Shown here: piece after piece, positions 1-9,006 of the stretch
Position numbering within the stretch: position 1 is the stretch's first letter
Layout: each line of letters opens with the position of its first letter
Source: Bacteroidaceae bacterium HV4-6-C5C
Lineage (GTDB): Bacteria; Bacteroidota; Bacteroidia; Bacteroidales; Bacteroidaceae
Direction: 5' to 3'
Assembly: GCA_007896885.1 (NCBI GenBank)
Contig: VOIU01000008.1
Location: 119,011-183,010, forward strand
DNA: 64,000 nucleotides
The notes under the pieces: model-generated
What the model was told of the DNA's origin: nothing
The model's input: the letters and a program-made list of their open reading frames with translations, nothing else
Databases searched by the model: none
Translations under genes and position numbers: made by a program

Positions 1-2
1 AC

Positions 3-143
3 CGAATAAAGACGGGAGCGACTATCTTGTTTGCAAAAGAGTTGCTAAAGGAGGCCGCTCTTTTAAAAACATTTGCTGTAAACGGGAATGCAGACTATGC
101 TCTTTTCAATGAAGCTTGCTTTAAATTTCCTTGGATACTATAA
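3..143 (+). CDS. C-terminal end of an unrecognised protein (partial)
   Basis: An open frame enters from the left edge and stops at a TAA, giving 46 residues that include FAKELLKEAALLKTFAVNG and FNEACFKFPWIL. The amphipathic, protein-like composition supports a real C-terminus, but I do not recognise the family. It ends about 50 bp before the DUF362 gene on the same strand and may be its operon partner. Only the tail is visible. Confidence 0.45.
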   Translation, partial: RIKTGATILFAKELLKEAALLKTFAVNGNADYALFNEACFKFPWIL

Positions 144-193
144 ACACGAATTAGGTACAATTGAACTGATTTGTATAATTAATAACGAATATT

Positions 194-1129
194 ATGGATA
201 GAAGGGATTTTCTGAAAACAGTCGCAGTTACGGGGGCCTTGATGACTATACAACGTTCTGAAGCCATGGATATTTTATCACAGAAGCTGGTTTCGGCTAC
301 TGGTAAAAAAGTCGATTTGGTAGCTGTTATGGGAGGTGAACCGGATGTGATGTTCCGGCGTGCAATAACCGAGATGGGTGGAATTAAAAACTTTATCAAA
401 CCGGGACAAAAAGTTGTGGTAAAGCCTAATATAGGGTGGGATAAAGCACCGGAATTGGCCAGTAATACAAATCCGAAACTGATTGGTGAGATTGTGAAGC
501 AGTGTTTTGCTGCAGGAGCTAAAGAGGTGACTGTATTCGATCATACCTGCGATGACTGGCAAAAATGCTATAAGAACAGTGGAATAGAGGCTGAAGTTAA
601 AGCTGCCGGAGGTAAACTGGTGCCTGCGCATTTGGAAAGTTACTACCGGCCGGTAAGTTTACCTCATGCAAAGAACATGAAGAATGCTAAGATACATGAA
701 GCTATAGTAAATTGTGACGTTTGGATTAATGTGCCTGTATTGAAGAATCATGGAGGAGCTAATCTAACCATCTCCATGAAGAATCACATGGGAATAGTAT
801 GGGATCGTGGGTTCTTCCACCAAAACGACTTGCAGCAATGCATTGCCGATATTTGTACGTTACAAAAGAAGCCTGTATTAAATGTCGTTGATGCTTATCG
901 CATAATGAAAACAAATGGCCCGCGCGGACGGTCTGCTTCGGATGTAGTATTAACCAAAGGATTGTTTGTCTCGCAGGATATTGTGGCTGTGGATACTGCT
1001 GCTGCAAAGTTCTTTAATCAAGTTCGGGAAATGCCGCTTGATACAGTCGGACATCTCGCTAATGGGCAGGCTCTAAAAATAGGGACCATGGATTTAGATA
1101 AATTGAATATAAAAAGAATCAAGATTTGA
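194..1129 (+). CDS. DUF362 domain protein with Tat-type signal
   Basis: 311 residues. The N-terminus MDRRDFLKT followed by a short apolar stretch fits a twin-arginine (Tat) motif at residues 3-4, implying export in folded form. The rest matches the DUF362 family (VVVKPNIGWD near residue 77, WINVPVLKNHGGANLTISMKN near 180, then DAYRIM). Biochemical function is not established for the family. Related domains occur fused to ferredoxins and in iron-sulfur or redox contexts. The next gene, 23 bp downstream, is a membrane polyferredoxin, so the two probably form one redox module. The Tat motif immediately after the chosen ATG supports this start. Confidence 0.8.
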   Translation: MDRRDFLKTVAVTGALMTIQRSEAMDILSQKLVSATGKKVDLVAVMGGEPDVMFRRAITEMGGIKNFIKPGQKVVVKPNIGWDKAPELASNTNPKLIGEIVKQCFAAGAKEVTVFDHTCDDWQKCYKNSGIEAEVKAAGGKLVPAHLESYYRPVSLPHAKNMKNAKIHEAIVNCDVWINVPVLKNHGGANLTISMKNHMGIVWDRGFFHQNDLQQCIADICTLQKKPVLNVVDAYRIMKTNGPRGRSASDVVLTKGLFVSQDIVAVDTAAAKFFNQVREMPLDTVGHLANGQALKIGTMDLDKLNIKRIKI

Positions 1130-1152
1130 GAGTCTTGGTAATATAAATAGCC

Positions 1153-2667
1153 ATGCTGAAAAAAATACGACTTATTGTTTCTTTGGTTCTTTTCGGACTA
1201 ATCACGTTCTATTTTTTAGATTTTACGGGGGTATTCGGCACTCATTCTTGGCTGCAAAGAATACAGTTGGTTCCTGCTTTATTATCGTTGAGCTTCATCA
1301 TTATTGCTGTTCTCTTTCTTCTAACATTTCTATTTGGGCGGATTTATTGTTCTTCTATTTGTCCAATGGGCGTTTATCAGGATATTGTAGGCTGGATTAT
1401 CCGTAAGATGGCGAAAAGAAAAAAACGTTTTAAATACACTCGTCCCAAGACAATCTTAAGATGGGGAACACTTGGGGTGACAGCAATCGCTTTTTTTGCG
1501 GGATTCACAGTGTTGCTTGGGATACTCGATCCTTACAGTGCATACGGGAAAATGGTTGTAAATGTATTTAAACCTTTATATATGGCTGGAAACAACTTAT
1601 TGGCATCTGCTTTTAATCATTTTGATAACTATATGTTTTATAAGGTTGATGCCTCCATATTGAGTATTTCTTCTTTGGTAATCGCTTTGCTTACACTTTT
1701 AATTATCGGTTTTATAGCTTCAAAGTACGGACGTCTATGGTGTAATACGATTTGTCCGGTAGGGACTCTACTTGGATTGGTCGGTCGCTTCTCTCTATTT
1801 AAAGTACGGATTGATGAAATAAAATGCAATCATTGTGGAGTTTGTGCCACAAAATGTAAAGCTTCCTGCATAAACAGTTCGGAACAGTCTATCGATTATA
1901 CACGTTGTGTGGATTGTTTTGATTGTATTGGAGAGTGCCGTCAGCATGCTTTATCTTATAACTTGCGTGTAAAAAAAGTCGATCATTCGACGGATTCTTC
2001 TAAAAGAAACTTCCTAATAGCCGGAGCTATTACTGCTTCTGTCGTTCCAAAAGTATTTGCAGATGCACAAGCGGTTGTCGCTAATGCTAATGGTCTGAAA
2101 AGTGATAAAAGAAAGACTCCTATAACTCCTCCGGGTTCGATAAGTCGAGCACACTTTCAAAATAAATGCACTTCCTGTCATTTGTGTGTGAGTAAATGCC
2201 CCTCACATGTACTGAAACCTTCTTTCATGGAATATGGCCTGGAAGGATTTATGCAACCTACTGTATATTTTGAGAAAGGTTTTTGCAATTTCGATTGTAC
2301 AGTCTGTAGTGATGTTTGTCCCAACGGTGCAATATTGCCTCTGACAAAGGAAAAAAAACACCTTACCCAAATGGGGCAGGTGGTTTTTATCATGGAGAAC
2401 TGTATTGTATATCGTGAAGATACGAGTTGCGGAGCTTGCTCTGAACATTGTCCAACGCAAGCAATTTCGATGGTTCCTTATAAAGGCGGTCTGACTATTC
2501 CGCATGTGAATACAGCTATTTGTGTAGGATGTGGAGGCTGCGAATATGTATGTCCGGCACGCCCATATCGTGCTGTCCATATCGAAGGAGATGTTATTCA
2601 ACAGAAAGCAAAACCCTTTGTTGAAAAGAAAGAAGAACATATAAAGGTGGACAACTTTGGCTTTTGA
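1153..2667 (+). CDS. NapH/NapG-like membrane polyferredoxin fusion
   Basis: 504 residues. The N-terminal half has several membrane helices (about residues 5-25, 40-62, 105-130, 170-190) and two short Cys motifs, CSSICPMG and CNTICPVG, as in NapH/CcoG-type quinol-linked ferredoxins. Two 4Fe-4S motifs follow (CNHCGVCATKC and CVDCFDCIGEC). Near residues 283-300 there is a Tat-like segment, KRNFLIAG followed by an apolar run and an Ala-x-Ala-like site. After it come four more cysteine clusters (CTSCHLCVSKC, CTVCSDVC, CGACSEHC, CVGCGGCEYVC), resembling NapG. I infer electron transfer from the quinone pool to an exported partner, possibly the upstream DUF362 protein. No nap reductase gene is present, so nitrate reduction is not implied. 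Confidence 0.82.
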   Translation: MLKKIRLIVSLVLFGLITFYFLDFTGVFGTHSWLQRIQLVPALLSLSFIIIAVLFLLTFLFGRIYCSSICPMGVYQDIVGWIIRKMAKRKKRFKYTRPKTILRWGTLGVTAIAFFAGFTVLLGILDPYSAYGKMVVNVFKPLYMAGNNLLASAFNHFDNYMFYKVDASILSISSLVIALLTLLIIGFIASKYGRLWCNTICPVGTLLGLVGRFSLFKVRIDEIKCNHCGVCATKCKASCINSSEQSIDYTRCVDCFDCIGECRQHALSYNLRVKKVDHSTDSSKRNFLIAGAITASVVPKVFADAQAVVANANGLKSDKRKTPITPPGSISRAHFQNKCTSCHLCVSKCPSHVLKPSFMEYGLEGFMQPTVYFEKGFCNFDCTVCSDVCPNGAILPLTKEKKHLTQMGQVVFIMENCIVYREDTSCGACSEHCPTQAISMVPYKGGLTIPHVNTAICVGCGGCEYVCPARPYRAVHIEGDVIQQKAKPFVEKKEEHIKVDNFGF

Positions 2668-2780
2668 AAACAGGGCACTCAGGCATTTGTTATATTCGTG
2701 CAATTTTCTGGTTCGTATAGATTTCTGATACAATAATTTGATTAATTTCGTGGCGAAGAATAAATATTGAGAGGATCTAT

Positions 2781-3608
2781 ATGGAAGTGCAGACGAATAA
2801 TTGGTTTTCTAAGAAATATAATGTAGGCTTCGCTTTGAGTGGAGGATTTATTAAAGGTTTTGCTCATTTGGGCGTAATGCAGGCTTTATTGGAGCATGAT
2901 ATCAAACCGGATATTTTGTCCGGTGTCAGTGCCGGAGCTTTAGCCGGCGTATTTTATGCCGATGGGAATGAACCTCATCAAGTACTCGACTACTTTTCAG
3001 GACATAAATTTCAAGATTTGACAAAGCTGGTTATTCCCAAGGTTGGGTTGTTTGATCTTAAAGAATTTGTAGACTTTCTGAAAACGAATCTTAAGGCTCA
3101 GAAATTGGAGGATTTGCAAGTGCCTCTCATTGTAAGTGCTACAGATCTGGATCATGGCCGTTTAGTACACTTTCACAAAGGGGATATTGCCGAGCGTATT
3201 GCAGCTTCCTGTTGCATGCCTGTATTGTTTGCTCCTGTAAAGATAGATGGTACGCATTATGTTGATGGAGGATTATTTATGAACCTGCCTGTATCAACAA
3301 TCCGCCGTATCTGCAACAAAGTTGTTGCTGTAAATGTGAGCCCTTTGATGGCAAATAAATATAAGATGAATATTGTAAGCATTGCGATGCGCTCTTATAA
3401 TTTCATGTTTCGTGCCAACACTTTTCCTGAACGTGAAAAAGCTGATCTACTGGTTGAGCCTTATAATCTGGAAGGTTATAGCAATACTGAACTGAAAAAG
3501 GCAGAAGAAATCTTTATGCAGGGATATAAAACTGCGAACAACTTGCTGGAGCAACTGGCTGTTGAAAAAGGAACGATTTGGAAAGAGAATGTTGAAAAAA
3601 TGCTCTAA
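2781..3608 (+). CDS. patatin-like phospholipase
   Basis: 275 residues. It shows the patatin Ser-Asp dyad: oxyanion loop GGFIKG (21-26), nucleophile elbow GVSAG (48-52, Ser50), and the Asp in VDGG near residue 161. There is no signal peptide, so a cytosolic RssA/YchK-type esterase acting on acyl lipids is likely. The GH13 gene starts 15 bp downstream, so the two are probably co-transcribed, though no functional link is obvious. Substrate is unknown. Confidence 0.88.
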   Translation: MEVQTNNWFSKKYNVGFALSGGFIKGFAHLGVMQALLEHDIKPDILSGVSAGALAGVFYADGNEPHQVLDYFSGHKFQDLTKLVIPKVGLFDLKEFVDFLKTNLKAQKLEDLQVPLIVSATDLDHGRLVHFHKGDIAERIAASCCMPVLFAPVKIDGTHYVDGGLFMNLPVSTIRRICNKVVAVNVSPLMANKYKMNIVSIAMRSYNFMFRANTFPEREKADLLVEPYNLEGYSNTELKKAEEIFMQGYKTANNLLEQLAVEKGTIWKENVEKML

Positions 3609-3623
3609 TAAAGTGAAGTTGAA

Positions 3624-5321
3624 ATGAGTGCAAAAAATAAAATTATAATATATCAGGTACTTCCTCGTTTATTCGGTAATAATAAATGCCGTTGCATTTA
3701 CAATGGTGGTATTGGCGAAAATGGATGTGGGAAGATGTCCGATTTCACCCTTCAGGCTTTGAAGGAAATTAAGAAAATAGGTGCAACGCACATTTGGTAT
3801 ACCGGCGTCATTGAGCATGCTACACAGACAGATTATCGTGAATATGGAATTCATCCCGATCATCCTGCTATTGTTAAGGGTAAGGCAGGCTCTCCTTATG
3901 CCATAAAGGATTACTATGACATTGATCCGGATTTAGCTGACAATGTGCCGGATCGGATGAAGGAGTTTGAAGATCTGGTGAAGCGCACGCATCGTGCCGG
4001 TTTAAAGGTCATTATGGATTTTATACCCAATCATGTTGCCCGACAATATTATTCGGATGCACAGCCTGATGGAACAGTCCAGCTGGGTGCAAATGATGAT
4101 ACCAACTCTGCTTTCAGTCCTTATAACAACTTTTACTATATTCCCCAATCCGAGTTGTGCGGGCAGTTTGATATGAAAGGGAATGCCACTGAAGCATATA
4201 AAGAGTTTCCGGCTAAAGTTACCGGAAATAACCGTTTCGATGCCTTTCCGAATATCAATGATTGGTATGAAACCGTGAAATTGAATTATGGTGTTGATTA
4301 TCAAAATGGAGGAACATGTCATTTCGATCCCGCGCCTGATACATGGACTAAAATGCTTGATATTCTTATGTTTTGGGCTAACAAGGATATTGATGGATTC
4401 CGGTGTGACATGGCTGAGATGATTCCCGTTGAATTCTGGGAATGGGTGATCCCGCAAGTGAAGGCCCGATATCATGATATTCTTTTTATTGGTGAGATCT
4501 ATAATTCGGCGGAATATAACGACTATATATTCAAAGGTAAATTTGATTATTTGTATGATAAGGTGGGACTGTATGACACCTTGAAGGATGTAATCTGCGG
4601 ACAAGGTTCCGCTACAGCTATCACCCAATCGTGGCAGAGCTTGGGAGGGCTGGAGAAATATATGCTGAACTTTCTTGAAAATCACGATGAACAACGTATA
4701 GCTTCAGATTTTTTTGCCGTTAATCCGAGAAAAGCAATTCCGGGTCTGATTGTATCTGCTTGTATGAATACAAATCCTGTGATGATTTATTTCGGCCAGG
4801 AATTTGGAGAGTTAGGTATGGATACCGAAGGATTTAGCGGAAGGGACGGTCGGACTACAATATTCGATTATTGGAGTGTGGATACGATCAGACGTTGGAG
4901 AAATGAAGGAACTTTTGATGGTAATCTGCTTACAGAGGAACAAAAAAAAATATATCGGATATATCAATGTATATTAACACTATGCAATAAGGAAAAAGCT
5001 ATTACTGAAGGCGCTTTCTTCGATTTAATGTATGCCAATATAAATGGATGGCGTTTCAACGAACATAAGCAATATGCATTCTTTAGAAAAGCTGATAATG
5101 AACTTCTGTTAATTGCAGTAAATTTTGAACATATTCCGGTTGAAGTTGCGATCAATATTCCATCCCATGCTTTTGATTTCCTTCAAATTCCGCAAATGAA
5201 CTCTTATCAAGCTAAAGACTTATTGACCGGAAAGAAAGAGTTGATAACAATTTTGCCCTATAAGGCGACTGAAATTTCATTGGCGGGATATGGCGGTAAG
5301 ATTCTAAAGATAAATTTATAA
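3624..5321 (+). CDS. GH13 alpha-amylase family glycosidase, cytoplasmic
   Basis: 565 residues with no signal peptide. GH13 conserved regions are visible: IMDFIPNHVARQ (region I), DGFRCDMAEM with the nucleophile Asp near residue 262, LFIGEIYN with the acid/base Glu near 290, and NFLENHDEQR with the third Asp near 355. A beta-rich C-terminal domain follows. It should hydrolyse or rearrange alpha-1,4-glucans inside the cell. The branching enzyme gene about 1.5 kb downstream supports a role in storage-glucan turnover. Exact specificity (amylase versus maltodextrin-type enzyme) cannot be read from sequence. Confidence 0.88.
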   Translation: MSAKNKIIIYQVLPRLFGNNKCRCIYNGGIGENGCGKMSDFTLQALKEIKKIGATHIWYTGVIEHATQTDYREYGIHPDHPAIVKGKAGSPYAIKDYYDIDPDLADNVPDRMKEFEDLVKRTHRAGLKVIMDFIPNHVARQYYSDAQPDGTVQLGANDDTNSAFSPYNNFYYIPQSELCGQFDMKGNATEAYKEFPAKVTGNNRFDAFPNINDWYETVKLNYGVDYQNGGTCHFDPAPDTWTKMLDILMFWANKDIDGFRCDMAEMIPVEFWEWVIPQVKARYHDILFIGEIYNSAEYNDYIFKGKFDYLYDKVGLYDTLKDVICGQGSATAITQSWQSLGGLEKYMLNFLENHDEQRIASDFFAVNPRKAIPGLIVSACMNTNPVMIYFGQEFGELGMDTEGFSGRDGRTTIFDYWSVDTIRRWRNEGTFDGNLLTEEQKKIYRIYQCILTLCNKEKAITEGAFFDLMYANINGWRFNEHKQYAFFRKADNELLLIAVNFEHIPVEVAINIPSHAFDFLQIPQMNSYQAKDLLTGKKELITILPYKATEISLAGYGGKILKINL

Positions 5322-5384
5322 AAGAAGATATTGTAAAATATTCAGTTGATCGATATTTATGAATAAAGGTCGAATAATTTCGTT

Positions 5385-5508
5385 TATATACGGTTTTTAA
5401 ATTTTGAGGCATTACTTATTGTCGTATTGCTTGATATTTAAAAACATTTTATCTTATGGAATTGGTATTGTAGTAAAGTAGTCTCAAAACTTAAAAATAC
5501 CGTATATA
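5385..5508. repeat. 24-26 bp imperfect inverted repeat with 74 bp centre
   Basis: The left arm runs through TATACGGTTTTTAAATTTTG. The right arm reads as its reverse complement with a 2-bp insertion and one substitution (CAAAACTTAAAAATACCG). The spacing is reminiscent of small invertible segments or miniature element ends, but no promoter is seen in the centre in either orientation. Confidence 0.6.
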
Positions 5509-5527
5509 TCATTCAAATATCAATTGG

Positions 5528-5558
5528 GCATCGGTTTATTATGACTGATGCTTTTTTT
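5528..5558 (+). terminator. Rho-independent terminator downstream of the GH13 gene
   Basis: Stem GCATCGGT / ACTGATGC (one G-T pair) with an 8-nt loop, followed by seven T. Confidence 0.75.
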
Positions 5559-5625
5559 GTATCCGTTTATAGTAAGTTACGAAAATAATGTGTAAGTTTG
5601 TCAGATAATAAGGAAGAATAGTAGT

Positions 5626-6291
5626 ATGAATATCCCTGTTATATTTAACTTTCTAGAAAGTTTAGATGCTAACAATAATCGCGAGTGGTTTAATTCACAT
5701 CGTGAACAGTATGAGCAGGCGCGTGAAGAGTTTGAGAAACTACTCACTGCAATAATTTCAAGAATAAGCTTGTTTGATGAGAGTATTCGTGGTGTTGAGG
5801 CTAAAGATTGCACTTATCGAATTTACAGAGATACTCGCTTTTCTCTGGATAAAACCCCTTATAAAACTCATTTTGGCGGGTACATTAATGCCCGTGGCAA
5901 AAAATCCGATCATTGTGGTTATTATGTGCATATAGAACCGGGGAAATGTTTGCTTGCCGGTGGTAGTTACTGTCTGCCTCCAAACATATTTAAAGCCGTT
6001 CGCCAAGCTGTATATGACAATATGGATGAATTTAGGAGCATTGTCGAAGATCCTCAATTCAAGCAATACTTTCCTGTAATTGGTGATTCTTTCTTAAAAA
6101 CCGCTCCTAAGGGATTCCCAAAAGATTATGAACACTTGCAGTATTTGAAGTGCAAAGAATACACTTGTTGTTACTATGTTTCCGACGACTTTTTTAGATC
6201 ACCGGATTCTCTCAAACATATTAGTGACGTATTTAAGCAACTTAAGCGCTTTGCTGATTTCTTAAATTATACGATTGACGATTTCGAATAA
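5626..6291 (+). CDS. DUF2461 family protein
   Basis: 221 residues. The sequence carries the family's conserved centre, YRIYRDTRFSLDKTPYKTHF near residues 66-85, then GYYVHIEPG and AGGSYCLPP. The family is widespread in bacteria and has no established biochemical role. It lies after a terminator and 40 bp before the yhcH-like gene, so the two may be co-transcribed. The start follows a short purine-rich stretch (AGGAAGAA). Confidence 0.85.
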   Translation: MNIPVIFNFLESLDANNNREWFNSHREQYEQAREEFEKLLTAIISRISLFDESIRGVEAKDCTYRIYRDTRFSLDKTPYKTHFGGYINARGKKSDHCGYYVHIEPGKCLLAGGSYCLPPNIFKAVRQAVYDNMDEFRSIVEDPQFKQYFPVIGDSFLKTAPKGFPKDYEHLQYLKCKEYTCCYYVSDDFFRSPDSLKHISDVFKQLKRFADFLNYTIDDFE

Positions 6292-6331
6292 ATTTTATAT
6301 TAAGATTAACTAACTTAAAACATTAGGTATT

Positions 6332-6781
6332 ATGGTAGTAGACCGATTGGAAAATTTGGATAAATACGTTTCTTTAAATCCTTTATTTTCACAAGCTGTT
6401 GATTTTCTCAAGTCACATGATTTGCAAAACATGGAAATAGGAAAAATAGAGTTAAATGGACAAGATTTGGTTCTGAATGTTGCTCAAACTAATCCAAAGA
6501 CCAAAGAAGAAGCTAAATTGGAAACTCACAACGCATTTATTGATATCCAGATACCTCTTTCCGGAGCAGAAATTATGGGATATACTCCAGGAAAAGACTG
6601 CCTACCTGCAAATGCTACATACAATGCAGAGAAAGATATTACTTTCTTTGAAGGACTAGCAGAAAATTATCTGACCATAAAACCTGGAATGTTTGCTATA
6701 TTCTTTCCTCAAGATGGACATGCTCCCGGTATTACTCCTGAAGGAGTAAAGAAAATAATCGTAAAAGTAAAAGCTTTATAA
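6332..6781 (+). CDS. YhcH/YjgK/YiaL family protein (DUF386)
   Basis: 149 residues. Features of the family are present: an early Asp/Leu-rich helix, the ETHNAFIDIQIPLSG segment near residues 63-77, and FAIFFPQDGHAPG near 127-139, whose His and Asp/Glu residues line the metal-binding cupin-like barrel. Relatives are found with sialic-acid and other sugar genes and may act on sugar anomers or sugar acids. Here it sits between DUF2461 and the branching enzyme gene, so no specific substrate can be assigned. Confidence 0.85.
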   Translation: MVVDRLENLDKYVSLNPLFSQAVDFLKSHDLQNMEIGKIELNGQDLVLNVAQTNPKTKEEAKLETHNAFIDIQIPLSGAEIMGYTPGKDCLPANATYNAEKDITFFEGLAENYLTIKPGMFAIFFPQDGHAPGITPEGVKKIIVKVKAL

Positions 6782-6812
6782 ACAAGCTATTATCTAAATA
6801 TATTCCTAAGTT

Positions 6813-8825
6813 ATGGAAACATTGAATCTAATCAAAAATGACCCCTGGTTGGAACCTTTTGCTGGTGCCATTAACGGACGTCACCAATATGCTTTAAGTA
6901 AAGAAGGTGAGTTGATTGCAAATGGAGACAGAAAAACGTTGTCCGACTTTGCCACAGGATATCTCTATTTTGGGTTGCATCGTACGGAAAATGGATGGAT
7001 TTTCCGTGAATGGGCTCCTAATGCGACACAAATTTTTCTGATTGGTGCTTTTTCTGATTGGAAAGAAAATGCCGACTATAGCTTAAAGCGTATAGATAAT
7101 GGTAATTGGGAAATTGAATTGCCCGCTGGTACTTTGCAGCATGGCGATTTATATAAGCTCATTGTACATTGGAATGGGGGAGCGGGTGAAAGAATTCCGG
7201 CATGGGCTAGCCGCGTTGTGCAGGATAGCAATACTGGCATATTCAGTGCACAGGTTTGGGAACCTGAGCATCCGTATATTTTAAAAAGCCATTCTTTTAA
7301 GCCGACTGTTGATCCATTGCTTATTTATGAGTGCCATATAGGCATGGCGCAGCAGGAAGAAAAGGTCGGTACATATAATGAATTTCGTGAGAAGATTCTG
7401 CCTAGAATAGCAAAAGCCGGATATAACTGCATTCAAATAATGGCTCTTCAGGAGCATCCTTATTACGGAAGCTTTGGTTATCATGTTTCAAATTTCTTTG
7501 CGCCTTCTTCACGGTTCGGTACACCCGATGAGTTGAAAGAGTTAATCGATGTTGCCCATACCTTGGGCATTGCTGTTATCATGGATATCGTCCATTCTCA
7601 TGCAGCAAAGAATGAAGTTGAAGGACTTGGTAATTTTGCCGGCGACCCTTATCAATATTTCTATCCGGGTGCACGTCGTGAACATCCTGCGTGGGATTCT
7701 CTTTGCTTTGATTACGGTAAAAACGAAGTATTACATTTTCTACTTTCCAACTGTAAATATTGGCTTGAGGAGTACGGTCTGGATGGGTTCCGTTTCGACG
7801 GAGTTACTTCCATGCTCTATTATAGCCATGGATTAGGTGAATCCTTTGTTCACTATGCCGACTATTTTAATGGACATCAGGATGATAATGCCATCTGTTA
7901 TCTGACTTTAGCCAATAAGTTAATTCATGCCGTTAAACCTCATGCTATCACTGTGGCTGAAGAAGTATCAGGTATGCCTGGCTTAGCCGCTGCGGTTGAA
8001 GATGGTGGTTATGGCTTTGATTATCGCATGGCTATGAATATCCCGGATTATTGGATTAAAACAATAAAGGAAAAAATAGATGAAGATTGGAAACCGTCGA
8101 GTATATTGTGGGAGGTTACAAACCGTCGCCAGGACGAGAAGACAATCTCATATACCGAAAGCCATGACCAAGCATTGGTCGGGGATAAGACCATAATTTT
8201 CCGTCTGATAGATGCTGATATGTATTGGCACATGCAGAAAGGGGATGAGAATTATATTGTTCATCGGGGAATTGCCTTACACAAGATGATTCGTCTTGTG
8301 ACTGCCACTACTATAAATGGTGGATACCTGAATTTTATGGGAAATGAATTTGGGCATCCTGAATGGATTGATTTCCCCCGTGAAGGAAACGGTTGGTCTT
8401 ATAAATATGCCCGTCGTCAATGGGATTTAGCAGATAATCAGGAGCTTGCTTATCATTATATGGCTGACTTTGATGCAGATATGCTGCATCTAATTAAGAG
8501 TGCTAAATCTTTCGAAGAATCATCTATACAAGAGATTTTAAAAAATGATAACGACCAGGTTTTGGCATATTCCCGCAAAGATTTTGTCTTTGTGTTTAAT
8601 TTTAACCCAAAACACTCATTTACCGATTATGGGCTGTTAGTTTCACCGGGAACGTATGAAGTTGTTTTAAATACTGATAACCCCACTTATGGAGGCTATG
8701 GTCTAACTGATGACACTGTAAAGCATTACACCATCTCTGATCCGCTATATAAAGCTGATAAAAAAGAATGGCTAAAGCTTTATATTCCAGCTAGAACGGC
8801 TGTTGTACTGAAAAAAACAGAGTAA
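6813..8825 (+). CDS. glgB: 1,4-alpha-glucan branching enzyme
   Basis: 670 residues. An N-terminal CBM48-like domain (GWIFREWAPNATQIFLIGAF, about residues 61-80) precedes the GH13 barrel. Catalytic signatures are GLDGFRFDGVTSMLY (nucleophile Asp), ITVAEEVSGMPG (acid/base Glu) and YTESHDQALVGDK (third Asp). The C-terminal beta domain ends in TAVVLKK. The pattern matches the eukaryote-like GBE1 group (GH13_8) common in Bacteroidetes. It forms alpha-1,6 branches in glycogen-like polymer. The gene is followed 65 bp later by tRNA-Arg, which has its own promoter. Confidence 0.92.
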   Translation: METLNLIKNDPWLEPFAGAINGRHQYALSKEGELIANGDRKTLSDFATGYLYFGLHRTENGWIFREWAPNATQIFLIGAFSDWKENADYSLKRIDNGNWEIELPAGTLQHGDLYKLIVHWNGGAGERIPAWASRVVQDSNTGIFSAQVWEPEHPYILKSHSFKPTVDPLLIYECHIGMAQQEEKVGTYNEFREKILPRIAKAGYNCIQIMALQEHPYYGSFGYHVSNFFAPSSRFGTPDELKELIDVAHTLGIAVIMDIVHSHAAKNEVEGLGNFAGDPYQYFYPGARREHPAWDSLCFDYGKNEVLHFLLSNCKYWLEEYGLDGFRFDGVTSMLYYSHGLGESFVHYADYFNGHQDDNAICYLTLANKLIHAVKPHAITVAEEVSGMPGLAAAVEDGGYGFDYRMAMNIPDYWIKTIKEKIDEDWKPSSILWEVTNRRQDEKTISYTESHDQALVGDKTIIFRLIDADMYWHMQKGDENYIVHRGIALHKMIRLVTATTINGGYLNFMGNEFGHPEWIDFPREGNGWSYKYARRQWDLADNQELAYHYMADFDADMLHLIKSAKSFEESSIQEILKNDNDQVLAYSRKDFVFVFNFNPKHSFTDYGLLVSPGTYEVVLNTDNPTYGGYGLTDDTVKHYTISDPLYKADKKEWLKLYIPARTAVVLKKTE

Positions 8826-8841
8826 TTTTATCTGCAAAGAC

Positions 8842-8872
8842 TTGCAGTATCTTAATAAAAAACGTACCTTTG
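8842..8872 (+). promoter_or_regulatory. promoter of tRNA-Arg
   Basis: Bacteroides-type promoter: TTG at 8842-8844, 20-bp spacer, TACCTTTG at 8865-8872. The tRNA begins 18 bp after the -7 box. Confidence 0.75.
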
Positions 8873-8889
8873 CACCGCAATTTAAGGAT

Positions 8890-8963
8890 GGTTCGGTAGC
8901 TCAGCTGGATAGAGCAACAGCCTTCTAAGCTGTGGGTCTTGGGTTCGAATCCCAACCGAATCA
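8890..8963 (+). tRNA. tRNA-Arg (anticodon UCU)
   Basis: 74-nt cloverleaf. The acceptor GGTTCGG pairs with CCGAATC (one G-T). The D-arm is GCTC/GAGC and the anticodon stem ACAGC/GCTGT encloses CTTCTAA, giving anticodon TCT. The T-arm is TTGGG-TTCGAAT-CCCAA. The 3' CCA is not encoded. Confidence 0.97.
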
Positions 8964-8976
8964 CGAAATAAAATCA

Positions 8977-9006
8977 AGCACTTACATTATCGTAAGTGCT
9001 TTTTTT
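8977..9006 (+). terminator. terminator of tRNA-Arg
   Basis: Perfect 9-bp stem AGCACTTAC / GTAAGTGCT, 6-nt loop, then a run of T. Confidence 0.88.

Larger units (their letters stand above)
5322..5625. other. intergenic region with inverted repeat and terminator
   Basis: About 300 bp between the GH13 gene and the DUF2461 gene. It holds a 24-26 bp imperfect inverted repeat (5385-5408 and 5483-5508) flanking 74 bp, and then a terminator at 5528-5558. I see no credible coding frame or consensus promoter inside it. Confidence 0.6.

Noticed and set aside
1153..2667. Nitrate reductase nap operon
   Set aside because: Only NapH/NapG-like ferredoxin modules are present. No catalytic or cytochrome subunit genes lie in the window.
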